Below, piece after piece: positions 50,558 to 59,272 of a stretch of 64,000 nucleotides of DNA. A model generated the notes under the pieces. That model was given only the letters and a program-made list of their open reading frames with translations, did not search any database and was not told the origin of the DNA. The stretch's first letter is position 1, and the number at the start of each line of letters is the position of its first letter. The stretch is from Flavobacteriales bacterium (GTDB taxonomy: Bacteria; Bacteroidota; Bacteroidia; Flavobacteriales_D; Sanyastnellaceae): assembly GCA_022447625.1 (NCBI GenBank), contig JAKVAX010000009.1, forward strand, positions 62,001 to 126,000, written 5' to 3'. A program made the translations under genes and the position numbers.

Positions 50558-52987
50558 TTAGACTTCGTCGTAAGCTCGTTTCATCTTTTGGATGCGATCA
50601 CTGATCTTCTCAGAAGTCAATTTCTCGCGCAGTCGGTCTACCATAATTGGGAACGACAAAGGAGTCGGTTTACTCGGATGGGTGATCACTAGTTTCTGCG
50701 AATTGATGCGCTTGAGCATCATCCGAAAGCGCTCTATTTCAAGCTGATGATCAATCATTTCGTTAAAAGCCTGACGCAGTAATAAGTTGCTCGAATCGTA
50801 ATCAGAGAACACGTCAAAGACCAATGATGACGAAGCTTTGAGGTGCCTTTCTTTCACCCCTTCACCAGGATAGCCTTGGAATACCAAACCTGAAATAATG
50901 GCGATATCATTGAACTTCTTCCGAGCCATTTCAGCAGAATTGATAGAATCCTCGAGATCATCCATCAAGTGATCGGTTGAGAAGATTTCGTTATCGAATG
51001 CCTGATCCAACGGAATGGGTTGATCACTCAACATTTCGAAGCCGTAATCATTAAAAGCCAAAGAGAAGGACATTGGCTTAAGGAGAGAAATACGATAAGC
51101 CACAAGGGACGCCAAGCCTTCATGAACCAGTCTTCCTTCAAATGGATACACGAAAACATGGTACCCTTCCCGAGTCTTAATTTGTTCTATGAGCAGTTCG
51201 TTCGATCGAGGCGTATGCGATCGCCTCGACTGCAGATCAAGTAGCGGTTTAACCTTAATCATCTCCGGGTCTTTCAGTTTACCTGAAGCGTAATCATCAA
51301 TTTTCTGACGGAGCATTTCAGACATCTTCGAAGTCAGGGGAAGTCTCCCTCCTTGCCAACTGGCGATGCGTCCGGATTTCTTTTTTGAGTTGACCACTTC
51401 AAGCACCAGCTCTCGAATCTTTACCACTTCGAGACTTCTACCAGCGAACCAAAAAGCATCCCCAGGACGCATACTCGCAGCGAAGTATTCTTCTACATGC
51501 CCTATTAGACCGCCTCTGGAGTATTTTACTTTCATCATGGTGTCGCCCACAATTGTACCAATCGACATCCGATGACGTCGAGCGACGCGCTGGTTGGCCA
51601 CTTTGAAGATTCCCTCTTCAATGACAATCTTACGGTACTCTGGATAGGCCTGAAGCGAATGACCACCGGTGGTGATGAAGCTCAAGCACCATTGCCACTC
51701 CTCTTTACTCATGGAATTGAAGCAAAACGTCTTGAGTACTTCTTGCTCTATCTCGTCAGGAGTGAACCCACCTCCCACCGCCAGCGTGGTGAGGTATTGA
51801 ATGAGGACATCGAAAGACCGGTAATGAGGTGATCTATTCTCCAGAAACTCTAGGTTGATGGCTTCTCTCAGAGCTGCTGCCTCAATGAGTTCTAGCGAAT
51901 GCGTTGGCAAGAAATAGATCTTACTGGTGGCTCCAGGTTGATGTCCTGATCTACCTGCACGTTGCATGAAACGCGCCACACCTTTTGGTCCACCAATTTG
52001 AACGATGGCAACCACCGGTCGAAAGTCAACTCCTAGGTCTAGCGTTGAGGTACAGACTACTGCTTTTAATCTTCCATCATAAAGGGCATCTTCTACCCAG
52101 TACCTGAGCTCTTTGGAAATGGCGCTGTGGTGCATGGCGATGATTCCAGCGAGTTCCGGTTTCTGGTCCAAGATGGCCTGATACCAAATCTCACATTGAC
52201 CTCTGGTGTTGGTGAAAATGAGTGTTGAACCGTTCTCTTCGATAATCTTTGCCACCTTATCCAGCAGCTTCAACCCGATATGCCCGGCCCAAGGCATCTT
52301 TTCCACCTCCTCTGGCATGAGGCTGGTCATCTGCAAGTCTTTCTTAATTCCAGCGCGAATGAAGACACCTGTTTCAGTTCGATCTGTTCCGAGCAGAACT
52401 TCTTTGGCTTCATCCATGTTCCCAATCGTCGCAGAGATTCCCCAAATGCGGGCGTTTGGTACGAAAGCTTTCAGTCGCGACAATCCCAACTCTACTTGCA
52501 CACCTCGTTTCGAACCAATGAGGTCATGCCATTCATCAACCACGACGGCCTCCAGGTGTTTGAATATTCGAGGGTGATCTTTAGACGCCAATAAGAGATG
52601 CAGGCTTTCCGGTGTGGTAATGAGGATTTCGGGCATCCTCCTCATCTGCTGTTGCCTGACCTTTGTTGGGGTGTCACCGGTACGAATACCCACTGACCAA
52701 TCGGCATTTAGTCCTTTAATCAAACGATTTGCTGAAATCTCTATCTCTTTTGAAAGTGCCCTGATCGGAGTAATCCAGATGGCGCGAAGTCCTTTTTTCT
52801 TGGTGTCGCGCATTCCTTGTGCTACAATTGGCACGAGGAGTGAGTAGGTCTTTCCGCTTCCCGTAGGGGCGTTTACGATGCCGTCTTTCCCGTCTACGTA
52901 GGCTTCCCAAGCTTCTTTTTGAAAAGGAAAAGCTTTCCACCCTCTAGAACCGAACCATTTTTCCGCGCTAGCGACCACCTCATTCAC
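50558..52987 (-). CDS. Ligase-associated DNA damage response DEXH helicase (Lhr-like)
   Basis: The 809-residue SF2 helicase has a Q-like start FPFQKEAWEAYVDGKDG, Walker A NAPTGSGKTYSLLVP, motif II VVVDEWHDLIG, motif III GISATIGN, and the helicase C domain with TSTLDLGVDFRPV and FMQRAGRSGHQPGA. A Lhr-core winged helix and the family C-terminal domain follow. This protein usually sits with an ATP-dependent ligase, an exonuclease and a phosphodiesterase; none of these is present here, so it stands alone. GTG start at 52987. An antisense 13-mer lies at 52961, close to the start. Confidence 0.9.
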   Translation of the reverse strand: MNEVVASAEKWFGSRGWKAFPFQKEAWEAYVDGKDGIVNAPTGSGKTYSLLVPIVAQGMRDTKKKGLRAIWITPIRALSKEIEISANRLIKGLNADWSVGIRTGDTPTKVRQQQMRRMPEILITTPESLHLLLASKDHPRIFKHLEAVVVDEWHDLIGSKRGVQVELGLSRLKAFVPNARIWGISATIGNMDEAKEVLLGTDRTETGVFIRAGIKKDLQMTSLMPEEVEKMPWAGHIGLKLLDKVAKIIEENGSTLIFTNTRGQCEIWYQAILDQKPELAGIIAMHHSAISKELRYWVEDALYDGRLKAVVCTSTLDLGVDFRPVVAIVQIGGPKGVARFMQRAGRSGHQPGATSKIYFLPTHSLELIEAAALREAINLEFLENRSPHYRSFDVLIQYLTTLAVGGGFTPDEIEQEVLKTFCFNSMSKEEWQWCLSFITTGGHSLQAYPEYRKIVIEEGIFKVANQRVARRHRMSIGTIVGDTMMKVKYSRGGLIGHVEEYFAASMRPGDAFWFAGRSLEVVKIRELVLEVVNSKKKSGRIASWQGGRLPLTSKMSEMLRQKIDDYASGKLKDPEMIKVKPLLDLQSRRSHTPRSNELLIEQIKTREGYHVFVYPFEGRLVHEGLASLVAYRISLLKPMSFSLAFNDYGFEMLSDQPIPLDQAFDNEIFSTDHLMDDLEDSINSAEMARKKFNDIAIISGLVFQGYPGEGVKERHLKASSSLVFDVFSDYDSSNLLLRQAFNEMIDHQLEIERFRMMLKRINSQKLVITHPSKPTPLSFPIMVDRLREKLTSEKISDRIQKMKRAYDEV
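52961..52973 (+). repeat. Dispersed 13-mer TTCCGCGCTAGCG
   Basis: Exact copy, antisense in codons 5-9 of the helicase gene (Ala-Ser-Ala-Glu). Confidence 0.8.
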
Positions 52988-53117
52988 GAACTAAAATTAA
53001 GAGAATCAACAACTCTACAAGCAATAAGTTTGGGCGATTCTTTTGCTGAAAAAAAGAATCAAAGTAATTTTAGGCATCAACTTTGTATAACAACAAAGTG
53101 AATTTGAAAAAGACCTT

Positions 53118-53843
53118 ATGAAGTATTTACTACCCTTAGTATTGCTAGTACTTTCTACCGCTCAACTAACTGCACAGCGTAACTACGATGATCTACTTGA
53201 ATTAGTAGTGGATGAAAAATATGAGCGTTGCCTCCAAAAGTGTTTCAAATACATGGATGGAGAAGACACGAAGAAAGATCCAATGCCATACCTCTACGCG
53301 AGTATGTCATACTATAGAATTCACCAATCAGATGATCCTAAGCTTGAGGAGCGTTTCCCAAAGGCTTTCAAGAACTCTTTGAAGTACTTGGTGAAGCACC
53401 GTAAAAAGGACAAGCAAGATGAGTTCTTTGCTGAGCATCAAGAGTTCATTAGTGAAGTTCGTCTAGAGACGATGCTTGAGGCAGAGCGTGAGGTGGAACA
53501 AGAGAAGTTCACACGTTCGAAAGGACTTTACAAGTACCTCACTCAAATTGATGTGAATGATCCTGGAGCTTGGATGGCACTCGCACATTCATTCTACATG
53601 ATGAAGTCACGTAAAGATGCAGGACTTGCATGGGACGAAGCAAAGAAGATTCTGAATGAGCAAGGTGTTGATCACTTAGCTGAAGAGCAGCTTGAGTTGT
53701 TGAAGCAAACTGTGATTCGCAACGCGGAGATGCTTGACGAACTCGGTGAGCGCGGACAGGCGAAAGAGTGGCTCGAAATGACCCAAGAGTACTTTGCCGA
53801 CGACAAAGAATTTAGCGTGGTTTACCGCACCATCGTGGGGTAA
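53118..53843 (+). CDS. Secreted TPR-like helical protein, unknown
   Basis: The 241-residue protein has a signal peptide (MKYLLPLVLLVLSTAQLTAQ) and an all-helical body with TPR-like pairs: YDDLLELVVDEKYERCLQKCFKYM, PYLYASMSYYRIHQ, then GLYKYLTQIDVNDPGAWMALAHSFYMM and LEMTQEYFADDKEF. Such periplasmic TPR proteins are common in the phylum and act as scaffolds; no specific function can be given. It is monocistronic, with a strong terminator after it. Confidence 0.7.
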   Translation: MKYLLPLVLLVLSTAQLTAQRNYDDLLELVVDEKYERCLQKCFKYMDGEDTKKDPMPYLYASMSYYRIHQSDDPKLEERFPKAFKNSLKYLVKHRKKDKQDEFFAEHQEFISEVRLETMLEAEREVEQEKFTRSKGLYKYLTQIDVNDPGAWMALAHSFYMMKSRKDAGLAWDEAKKILNEQGVDHLAEEQLELLKQTVIRNAEMLDELGERGQAKEWLEMTQEYFADDKEFSVVYRTIVG

Positions 53844-53868
53844 ACGCTATCCAACATTTTTAGTTAAT

Positions 53869-53892
53869 AAAGGGGGTGTGTCCCCCTTTTTT
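53869..53892 (+). terminator. Intrinsic terminator before the signalling cluster
   Basis: Stem AAAGGGGG / CCCCCTTT (8 perfect pairs) with a 5-base loop and a T-run. Confidence 0.9.
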
Positions 53893-53933
53893 CATGCTTT
53901 CCATTGTCTAATTTTAGATAACAATGGTTAGCT

Positions 53934-54371
53934 ATGAATGAAAGTGCAGTAAACATCGTCTTGGTTGAAGATAATGCCAACGACGCCGAATTGACCTTGA
54001 TGGCTCTAAATAAAGCAGGACTTGACCATGGGGTCAAAGTCATGCGTGATGGAGCTGAAGCGATTGATTATCTACTCGAATCCGGACATACTCGCGACGA
54101 CGAATTCTCAGCACTGAAATTGATTTACCTCGACCTAAAACTTCCTAAGCGAAGTGGATTTGAGGTGCTTGAACGGATCAAAACCAGTGGAGAATTTATC
54201 GGGATTCCCGTGGTTATTTTGACCTCTTCCGGAATTGAATCCGATGTAGAACAGGCGTACAAACTTGGAGCAAACAGCTACATAGTGAAGCCTATTGATT
54301 ACGCTCAACACGGCAAGGATATTTCTGAAGCCACGAAATATTGGACTACAATCAATCGCTCATGTCGGTAA
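53934..54371 (+). CDS. Single-domain response regulator (Rcp-type receiver)
   Basis: The 145-residue protein is a lone receiver: acidic pair in VEDNANDAEL, phospho-Asp in LIYLDLKLPKRSGFEVL, conserved Thr/Ser in ILTSSG, and Lys in YIVKPIDYAQH. The loop sequence fits the cyanobacterial Rcp1-like group, often paired with light- or redox-sensing kinases. It begins a same-strand run of five signalling genes and its 3' end overlaps the start of the next kinase gene. Confidence 0.9.
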   Translation: MNESAVNIVLVEDNANDAELTLMALNKAGLDHGVKVMRDGAEAIDYLLESGHTRDDEFSALKLIYLDLKLPKRSGFEVLERIKTSGEFIGIPVVILTSSGIESDVEQAYKLGANSYIVKPIDYAQHGKDISEATKYWTTINRSCR

Positions 54372-55918
54372 CTATGGAAACTACGATTCTCAAGCTTGAT
54401 CAGGTGGATCAAGACTTTATTTACGCGGGAAGAGAAGACACCAAAATCAGAATTCTTATTCTAGAAGACTTGGATACGGATGCGCAATTACTTCAACTAC
54501 AGCTGCGCAAGGTGAACCAGGAGAAAGAGATTCTGCACGTCACCAATAAGGAAGACTTTATCAAGGCCTTTGATGAGTACAAGCCGCAAATGATACTCTC
54601 CGATTATGCCCTTCCGCAATTCACTGGAATGGAAGCCCTTCTGTTCGTTCGTGAACGGAATCCTTACATCCCTTTCATCATTTGTACCGGTTCGGTAAAC
54701 GAAGAAACGGCGGTAGCGTGTATCAAGGCAGGTGCAGATGACTATGTCTTGAAAGATTCCATGGGTCGTTTGAGCAGTGCAGTGGAAAACGCTATTCAAG
54801 CGAAAACGAACCTCGTCGAAAAAGAGCGGGCGATTTCCAACCTAGAAAGCAGCGAAGCCAACTTCCGTGCGCTAGCCGAAAATGCACCTGATAATATTTA
54901 CAAGCTTGACCGCAACGGAACCATTCACTATGTGAGTCGATCTGTTGACGGAGTAGAACGTGACCAAGTAATAGGCAAGTCGATCTATGACTTCTTGAGC
55001 GAACCGAATAAAAAACGTCTTGAAGATGCTATGAAAGACGTTTTTAATGATGGTCAAATCGCAGCTATCGATATTGAAGGGAATCCGAACGACCCCGAAT
55101 CGCAGTGGTATTTATGCCGTCTGGCCCCGGTAGTGGCTGACGGACAAATTGATTCCGCGGTATTCATTCCATCAAATATCACTGCCCGTGTTCAGGCCGA
55201 ACGTGAAATGAAGGAATTGAATGAGAAGCTTCAAGCCTTGACCCAACACCTAGAGAACATCCGTGATGAAGAGAAAGAAAAGATTGCGATGGAGATTCAT
55301 GACCAGCTTGGTCAAGAACTGACGGGGAATAAACTTGGACTTTTCTGGATTAAGCAAATACTTGAAAAAGACGAATTAAAAGCAGAAGACAAGGCTGCGG
55401 CTATTGATAAGGTTGACTACCTCGTTGACTTGACTACAACCACCATTCAAACGGTACGTCGTATTGCGCATGAGCTCCGCCCTGTAGTACTTGACAACAT
55501 GGGACTAATAGCTGCGATGGAGTGGCACGTTGACAATTATAACAAACACCATTCTATTCAATGCCGCCTCCATATCGACGTCAATGATGCAATGTTCGAG
55601 AAGGAATTTTCGACTGCTATATATAGGATTATGCAAGAAGGGCTTACAAATATCAACCGACATTCAGAAGCTTCACAGTCTTGGGTTGACTTCCTAATCG
55701 CTGGCGATGAACTCGTATTGGAGATTCGCGATAATGGTAAAGGTCTAGAGATCGATAAAGCCCTGAAATCAAAAAGTCTTGGACTCTTCGGAATGAGAGA
55801 ACGTATTAAAGCCTGGAATGGGCAGTTCGATCTTGAATCTGAAAAAGGAAAGGGCACAACGATACGTTTACAGTTCGATATGGAACATCTGTCAAAATCT
55901 GGAGCAATTATTTTGTAG
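54362..55918 (+). CDS. Sensor histidine kinase, receiver-PAS-HisKA_3-HATPase
   Basis: The roughly 518-residue protein has an N-terminal receiver (about 20-140: ILILEDLDTDAQLL, phospho-Asp in LSDYALPQFTGMEA, Lys in YVLKDSMG), a PAS domain (about 165-280: FRALAENAPDNIYKLDRNGTIHYVS) and a NarX/LiaS-type kinase core: HisKA_3 with MEIHDQLGQELTGNKLGLF, then HATPase with IMQEGLTNINRHS, EIRDNGKGLEI and SLGLFGMRERI. It should phosphorylate NarL-type regulators such as the two that follow. ATG 54362 overlaps the upstream gene by 10 bases; ATG 54374 is an alternative. No membrane segment is visible, so the signal is cytoplasmic or comes through its receiver. Confidence 0.9.
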   Translation: MSVTMETTILKLDQVDQDFIYAGREDTKIRILILEDLDTDAQLLQLQLRKVNQEKEILHVTNKEDFIKAFDEYKPQMILSDYALPQFTGMEALLFVRERNPYIPFIICTGSVNEETAVACIKAGADDYVLKDSMGRLSSAVENAIQAKTNLVEKERAISNLESSEANFRALAENAPDNIYKLDRNGTIHYVSRSVDGVERDQVIGKSIYDFLSEPNKKRLEDAMKDVFNDGQIAAIDIEGNPNDPESQWYLCRLAPVVADGQIDSAVFIPSNITARVQAEREMKELNEKLQALTQHLENIRDEEKEKIAMEIHDQLGQELTGNKLGLFWIKQILEKDELKAEDKAAAIDKVDYLVDLTTTTIQTVRRIAHELRPVVLDNMGLIAAMEWHVDNYNKHHSIQCRLHIDVNDAMFEKEFSTAIYRIMQEGLTNINRHSEASQSWVDFLIAGDELVLEIRDNGKGLEIDKALKSKSLGLFGMRERIKAWNGQFDLESEKGKGTTIRLQFDMEHLSKSGAIIL

Positions 55919-55975
55919 CCTGTGAATTGCTGGCTAATTTGTAATGCTAAAACATCTGAAAAACATCTCTCTCCT

Positions 55976-56611
55976 ATGAACAAAGTTGCCATCTGCGATG
56001 ATCATAAGATAGTCCGGGAAGGACTCAAGCAAATCATCTCCGTATTTAATGACTTCGAAGTCGTCGCCGATGTGGAAAGTGGAGAAGCGCTTTTCCATGT
56101 ACTCCGTAACCACACTCCTGATATTATCATTCTTGATGTCTCTCTCCCAGGAAGAAGCGGTTTGGAAGTATTAAAGCAACTTAAGATCATGAATCCTGAT
56201 ATCAAGGTTCTCGTTCTTAGCATGTATCCGGAAGATCAATTCGCCATTCGCATGCTCAAGGCAGGCGCTTCAGGTTATCTCCACAAAGATTCAGAAGCGG
56301 GGATCTTACTTGATGCCCTAACTAAGATCTCTCGAGGCTGAGAGTATTTGAGCCCAAAGATCACACAACTCCTCTTCCGCGAAATGAATAACGAGGGGAA
56401 TGAACTTCCTCACCAGGCATTGAGTGATCGCGAGTATGAAGTACTTCTATATATAGGAGAAGGAAAATCAATCTCAGAGATTGCCAATCAACTTTCGCTC
56501 AGTGTGAAGACCATCTCAACCTACCGAACACGCATTCTGGAGAAGATGCACCTTGACAACAATTCAGACCTTGTCAAATACATCATGTTGCACGATCTAT
56601 CACAGAGCTAG
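55976..56611 (+). pseudogene. NarL/LuxR-type response regulator interrupted by one TGA
   Basis: The receiver (MNKVAICDDHKIVREGLKQI, phospho-Asp in IIILDVSLPGRSGLE, Lys in YLHKDS) reads to codon 121 and stops at TGA 56339-56341. The same frame continues with EYLSPKITQLLFREMN and a full LuxR helix-turn-helix (LSDREYEVLLYIGEGKSISE, VKTISTYRTRILEKM) to 56611. The downstream paralogue has Gly (in EGGEYLSP) at this point, so GGA to TGA explains the break. Either the gene is inactivated, or the stop is read through, or the base is a sequencing error. As it stands a 121-residue lone receiver would be made. Confidence 0.75.
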
Positions 56612-56612
56612 A

Positions 56613-56702
56613 CTGACAATAGTGTCAGACAAAATACTGCAACATTTTTCAATGTCAGAAACGTCCTACACGGTGTAAAGATTGCATCCTATAAGGCTGA
56701 CA
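56613..56702. promoter_or_regulatory. Cluster of four TGTCAG/CTGACA half-sites
   Basis: CTGACA (56613), TGTCAG (56623), TGTCAG (56653) and CTGACA (56697) lie within 90 bases upstream of the intact response regulator gene. The first two form an inverted repeat with a 4-base spacer. They may be operator sites for a NarL-type regulator (inference). Confidence 0.4.
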
Positions 56703-56714
56703 GTTTGGTGCCAA

Positions 56715-56722
56715 TACATTTG
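56715..56722 (+). promoter_or_regulatory. -7 box TACATTTG of the intact response regulator gene
   Basis: Perfect TAnnTTTG, 29 bases before the ATG and just downstream of the half-site cluster. Confidence 0.5.
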
Positions 56723-56751
56723 GTCAAGAAATCAACCAAAAATTGTTTGCC

Positions 56752-57393
56752 ATGATTGATGTTGTTATTTGTGATGATCACAAGATCGTCAGAGAAGGTC
56801 TAAGTAAGATCATTTCAAATTTCCCTGATATCAAGATCCTTTCGGATGATATCGCTAGCGGTGAAGAACTCCTTCAACGTCTGCGCAAAGAACAACCTGA
56901 CGTAATTGTATTAGATGTCTCACTTCCTGGAAGAAGTGGTCTTGAGGTACTCAAGCAAGTGAAGATCTTCTACCCAGAGATCAAAGTGCTAGTACTAAGT
57001 ATGTATCCTGAAGATCAGTTTGCCATCCGCATGCTGAAGGCAGGTGCGTCTGGTTACCTTCACAAAGACTCCGCTCCAGAAGTATTGATCGATGCGATCC
57101 GTACGGTACAGGAAGGTGGCGAATATCTAAGTCCTGCAATTACGAAGTTGCTCTACCGCGAGATGAACAACAAGAACCAGGACCTCCCGCACAAACAACT
57201 TTCAGATCGCGAATACGAGGTATTCCTAGCGATTGGTGAAGGAAAAGCAAATAATCAGATTGCGAGTCAATTGATGTTGAGCGCTAAGACAATCTCAACC
57301 TACCGCTCACGTATCTTGACAAAGATGAATATGGACAACAACTCCGATATCATCAAGTATATCCTATTGCACAACCTGTTACCTTCTGCGTAA
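56752..57393 (+). CDS. NarL/LuxR-type response regulator
   Basis: The 213-residue protein has a receiver (about 1-120: IDVVICDDHKIVREGLSKI, phospho-Asp in VIVLDVSLPGRSGLE, VLSMYPEDQFAIRMLKAGASG, Lys in YLHKDS) and a LuxR helix-turn-helix (about 145-210: LSDREYEVFLAIGEGKANNQIASQLMLSAKTISTYRSRILTKM). It is an intact tandem paralogue of the broken gene upstream, with near-identical core segments. It is the natural partner of the HisKA_3 kinase at 54362. The ATG at 56752 is preferred to a TTG upstream. Confidence 0.93.
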   Translation: MIDVVICDDHKIVREGLSKIISNFPDIKILSDDIASGEELLQRLRKEQPDVIVLDVSLPGRSGLEVLKQVKIFYPEIKVLVLSMYPEDQFAIRMLKAGASGYLHKDSAPEVLIDAIRTVQEGGEYLSPAITKLLYREMNNKNQDLPHKQLSDREYEVFLAIGEGKANNQIASQLMLSAKTISTYRSRILTKMNMDNNSDIIKYILLHNLLPSA

Positions 57394-57401
57394 TCCTACG
57401 C

Positions 57402-57422
57402 GGAGGGTAACTTCCCTCCTTT
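57402..57422 (+). terminator. Weak hairpin after the response regulator gene
   Basis: GGAGGG and CCCTCC pair around a 6-base loop, followed by only three T. Confidence 0.4.
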
Positions 57423-57505
57423 CCTACAAGCTTGTCGGCTTGTGGACTTCAAAGCTCCCTGTGGTTCTGCAATAGATTTGTAAAGCCATAAAACACCGAA
57501 CGAAA

Positions 57506-59272
57506 GTGACCACACAGGGATATCAACATAACGACGATCTAAGTATTCTTCTTCTTGAAGATTACGCGCTGGATGCAGAGCTAGTCAAACGTCATATCCG
57601 TAAGACACATCCAGATTGGCGTGTAGATCACGTCAAAACCAAGGAAGCATTTGTAGACTACCTTGAAGATCGTCATCCAGACATCGTACTCAGTGATTAT
57701 TCAATGCCACAGTTCACCGGAATGGAAGCTTTCCTCCAGGTTAAAGAACTAGGACTTGAAATTCCATTTATCATCGTCACGGGAGATCTTCCTGAAGAAA
57801 CTGCAATTGAATGTATCAAAGAAGGAATCGATGATTATATCATTAAATCATCACTTCTTCGTCTAGATGTAGCGATTCAGAAAGCGATTCAACGTAAGGC
57901 TTCTGAGATCGCTAAACGCGCTATCGCGGAACAGCTACAAGCCAGTGAGGAGCGATTCAAATCTATCTTCGATCACGCTGGTGTTGCTCTCGTTGAATGC
58001 TCGAGTGCAGTAGAGATCAAACCGCTTCTCAAAGGGAAACTAGAGAATCAGGTGATGAAGAATACCATCAAGAATCTACTTAATACCTTAGTTGTGACTG
58101 CTGGAAATAAAGCCGCAGTCAAACTCTTCGATGCTCCTGACTTCAATGCACTCGTTGATTCTTTCCCTCAATTATTCGAACGTTCAGCAATACGCATTCT
58201 ATTCCAAGCAATTCAGCGATTTAGTGCTGGTTCCACAGCCGTGGAGCAACTCATTCCTGTACGCACTTGGAAAGGGCACAAGCGCTTTGTAAAGACCAAG
58301 GTAGTATGCGATCCTCATCGCCCGAGTTTCTTTACAGCGAGTTTTGTTGACATGACCGATACTGTAGAAGCCGAAAAGCGTACGATCAAAATGACCGAAC
58401 GTCTAGAAGATACAGTGGCTGAGCGTATGTTGGAGCTTTCTCAACTCAACGAAAAGCTTCGGATTGACGCTGAAGAACGTGAAAAGATTACCCGTGTCAT
58501 GCGCGATAACTATATCGCGATGACCGAAAGTATTATCGCTGCGAAACGAATTCAGCAGCTCTTGCTGCCTAGTCATAGTCAAATCGCCAATGGCTTCGCT
58601 GACGCATTTGTGTATATGCGACCGAAAGACATTGTAAGTGGTGACTTCTATTGGTACCATGAAGAAGGAGATGTACGCTGGGTAGCTTGTGTTGACTGTA
58701 CAGGACACGGTGTTCCTGGAGCATTTATGAGTATGATTAGCTCTAAGATGCTGAATCAAGCAGTGATTGAAAACGACATTACAGATCCAGGTCAAGTGTT
58801 GAGCAACTTGAATGAGTATGTAGTCAAAGAGTTGAAGCAACACGATGCCAGCACCATTATCAGCACTGGAATGGACATCTCCCTGTGTAAGTTCGATTAC
58901 AAAAAGATGGAACTTTCATTCTCTGGAGCCTACCAAATCCTCTATGCCAAAGATGAAAACGGACTCCGTACTTATGCTGGAGACCGTCGCTCTCTAGGAG
59001 GTACATATAAGCACGCCGACAAGTCATTCACAGTACATACTATGCCTTTCAAGGAAGGAGATTGTTTCTACATGTCATCTGACGGTTTTGTAGATCAGTT
59101 TGGCGGGTTGAAAGACAAGAAGTTCACTCGCAGACGATTCATTGAATTGCTGAAAAGTGTCGATAGCGAGAACATGTACGATCAAGAAATGGTGATTAAA
59201 AGTGCTTTCCAAGACTGGAAAGGACCTACTGAGCAAATTGATGATATTCTAGTAATGGGTATCCGAACCTAG
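57506..59272 (+). CDS. Receiver-PAS-PP2C (SpoIIE-type) serine/threonine phosphatase
   Basis: The 588-residue protein has a receiver (about 10-130; ILLLEDYALDAELVK, phospho-Asp in LSDYSMPQFTGMEA), a PAS-like middle (about 145-290), a coiled coil (about 290-345) and a PP2C/SpoIIE phosphatase domain (about 350-588): MRPKDIVSGDFYWYH, VACVDCTGHGVPGAFMSMI, MDISLCKFD, and FYMSSDGFVDQFGG. Its receiver closely resembles that of the kinase at 54362. Such proteins usually dephosphorylate anti-sigma-factor antagonists or similar switches; no partner lies in the window. GTG start at 57506. An antisense 13-mer lies at 57919. Confidence 0.9.
   Translation: MTTQGYQHNDDLSILLLEDYALDAELVKRHIRKTHPDWRVDHVKTKEAFVDYLEDRHPDIVLSDYSMPQFTGMEAFLQVKELGLEIPFIIVTGDLPEETAIECIKEGIDDYIIKSSLLRLDVAIQKAIQRKASEIAKRAIAEQLQASEERFKSIFDHAGVALVECSSAVEIKPLLKGKLENQVMKNTIKNLLNTLVVTAGNKAAVKLFDAPDFNALVDSFPQLFERSAIRILFQAIQRFSAGSTAVEQLIPVRTWKGHKRFVKTKVVCDPHRPSFFTASFVDMTDTVEAEKRTIKMTERLEDTVAERMLELSQLNEKLRIDAEEREKITRVMRDNYIAMTESIIAAKRIQQLLLPSHSQIANGFADAFVYMRPKDIVSGDFYWYHEEGDVRWVACVDCTGHGVPGAFMSMISSKMLNQAVIENDITDPGQVLSNLNEYVVKELKQHDASTIISTGMDISLCKFDYKKMELSFSGAYQILYAKDENGLRTYAGDRRSLGGTYKHADKSFTVHTMPFKEGDCFYMSSDGFVDQFGGLKDKKFTRRRFIELLKSVDSENMYDQEMVIKSAFQDWKGPTEQIDDILVMGIRT
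57919..57931 (-). repeat. Dispersed 13-mer TTCCGCGATAGCG (minus strand)
   Basis: Exact to the consensus on the minus strand, in the PP2C phosphatase gene and antisense (Ala-Ile-Ala-Glu). Confidence 0.75.

Noticed and set aside
56339-56341. UGA recoded as glycine
   Set aside because: UGA as Gly is known only from other bacterial lineages (SR1/Gracilibacteria); other genes here end with TGA, for example in ATGA overlaps, so UGA is a stop.
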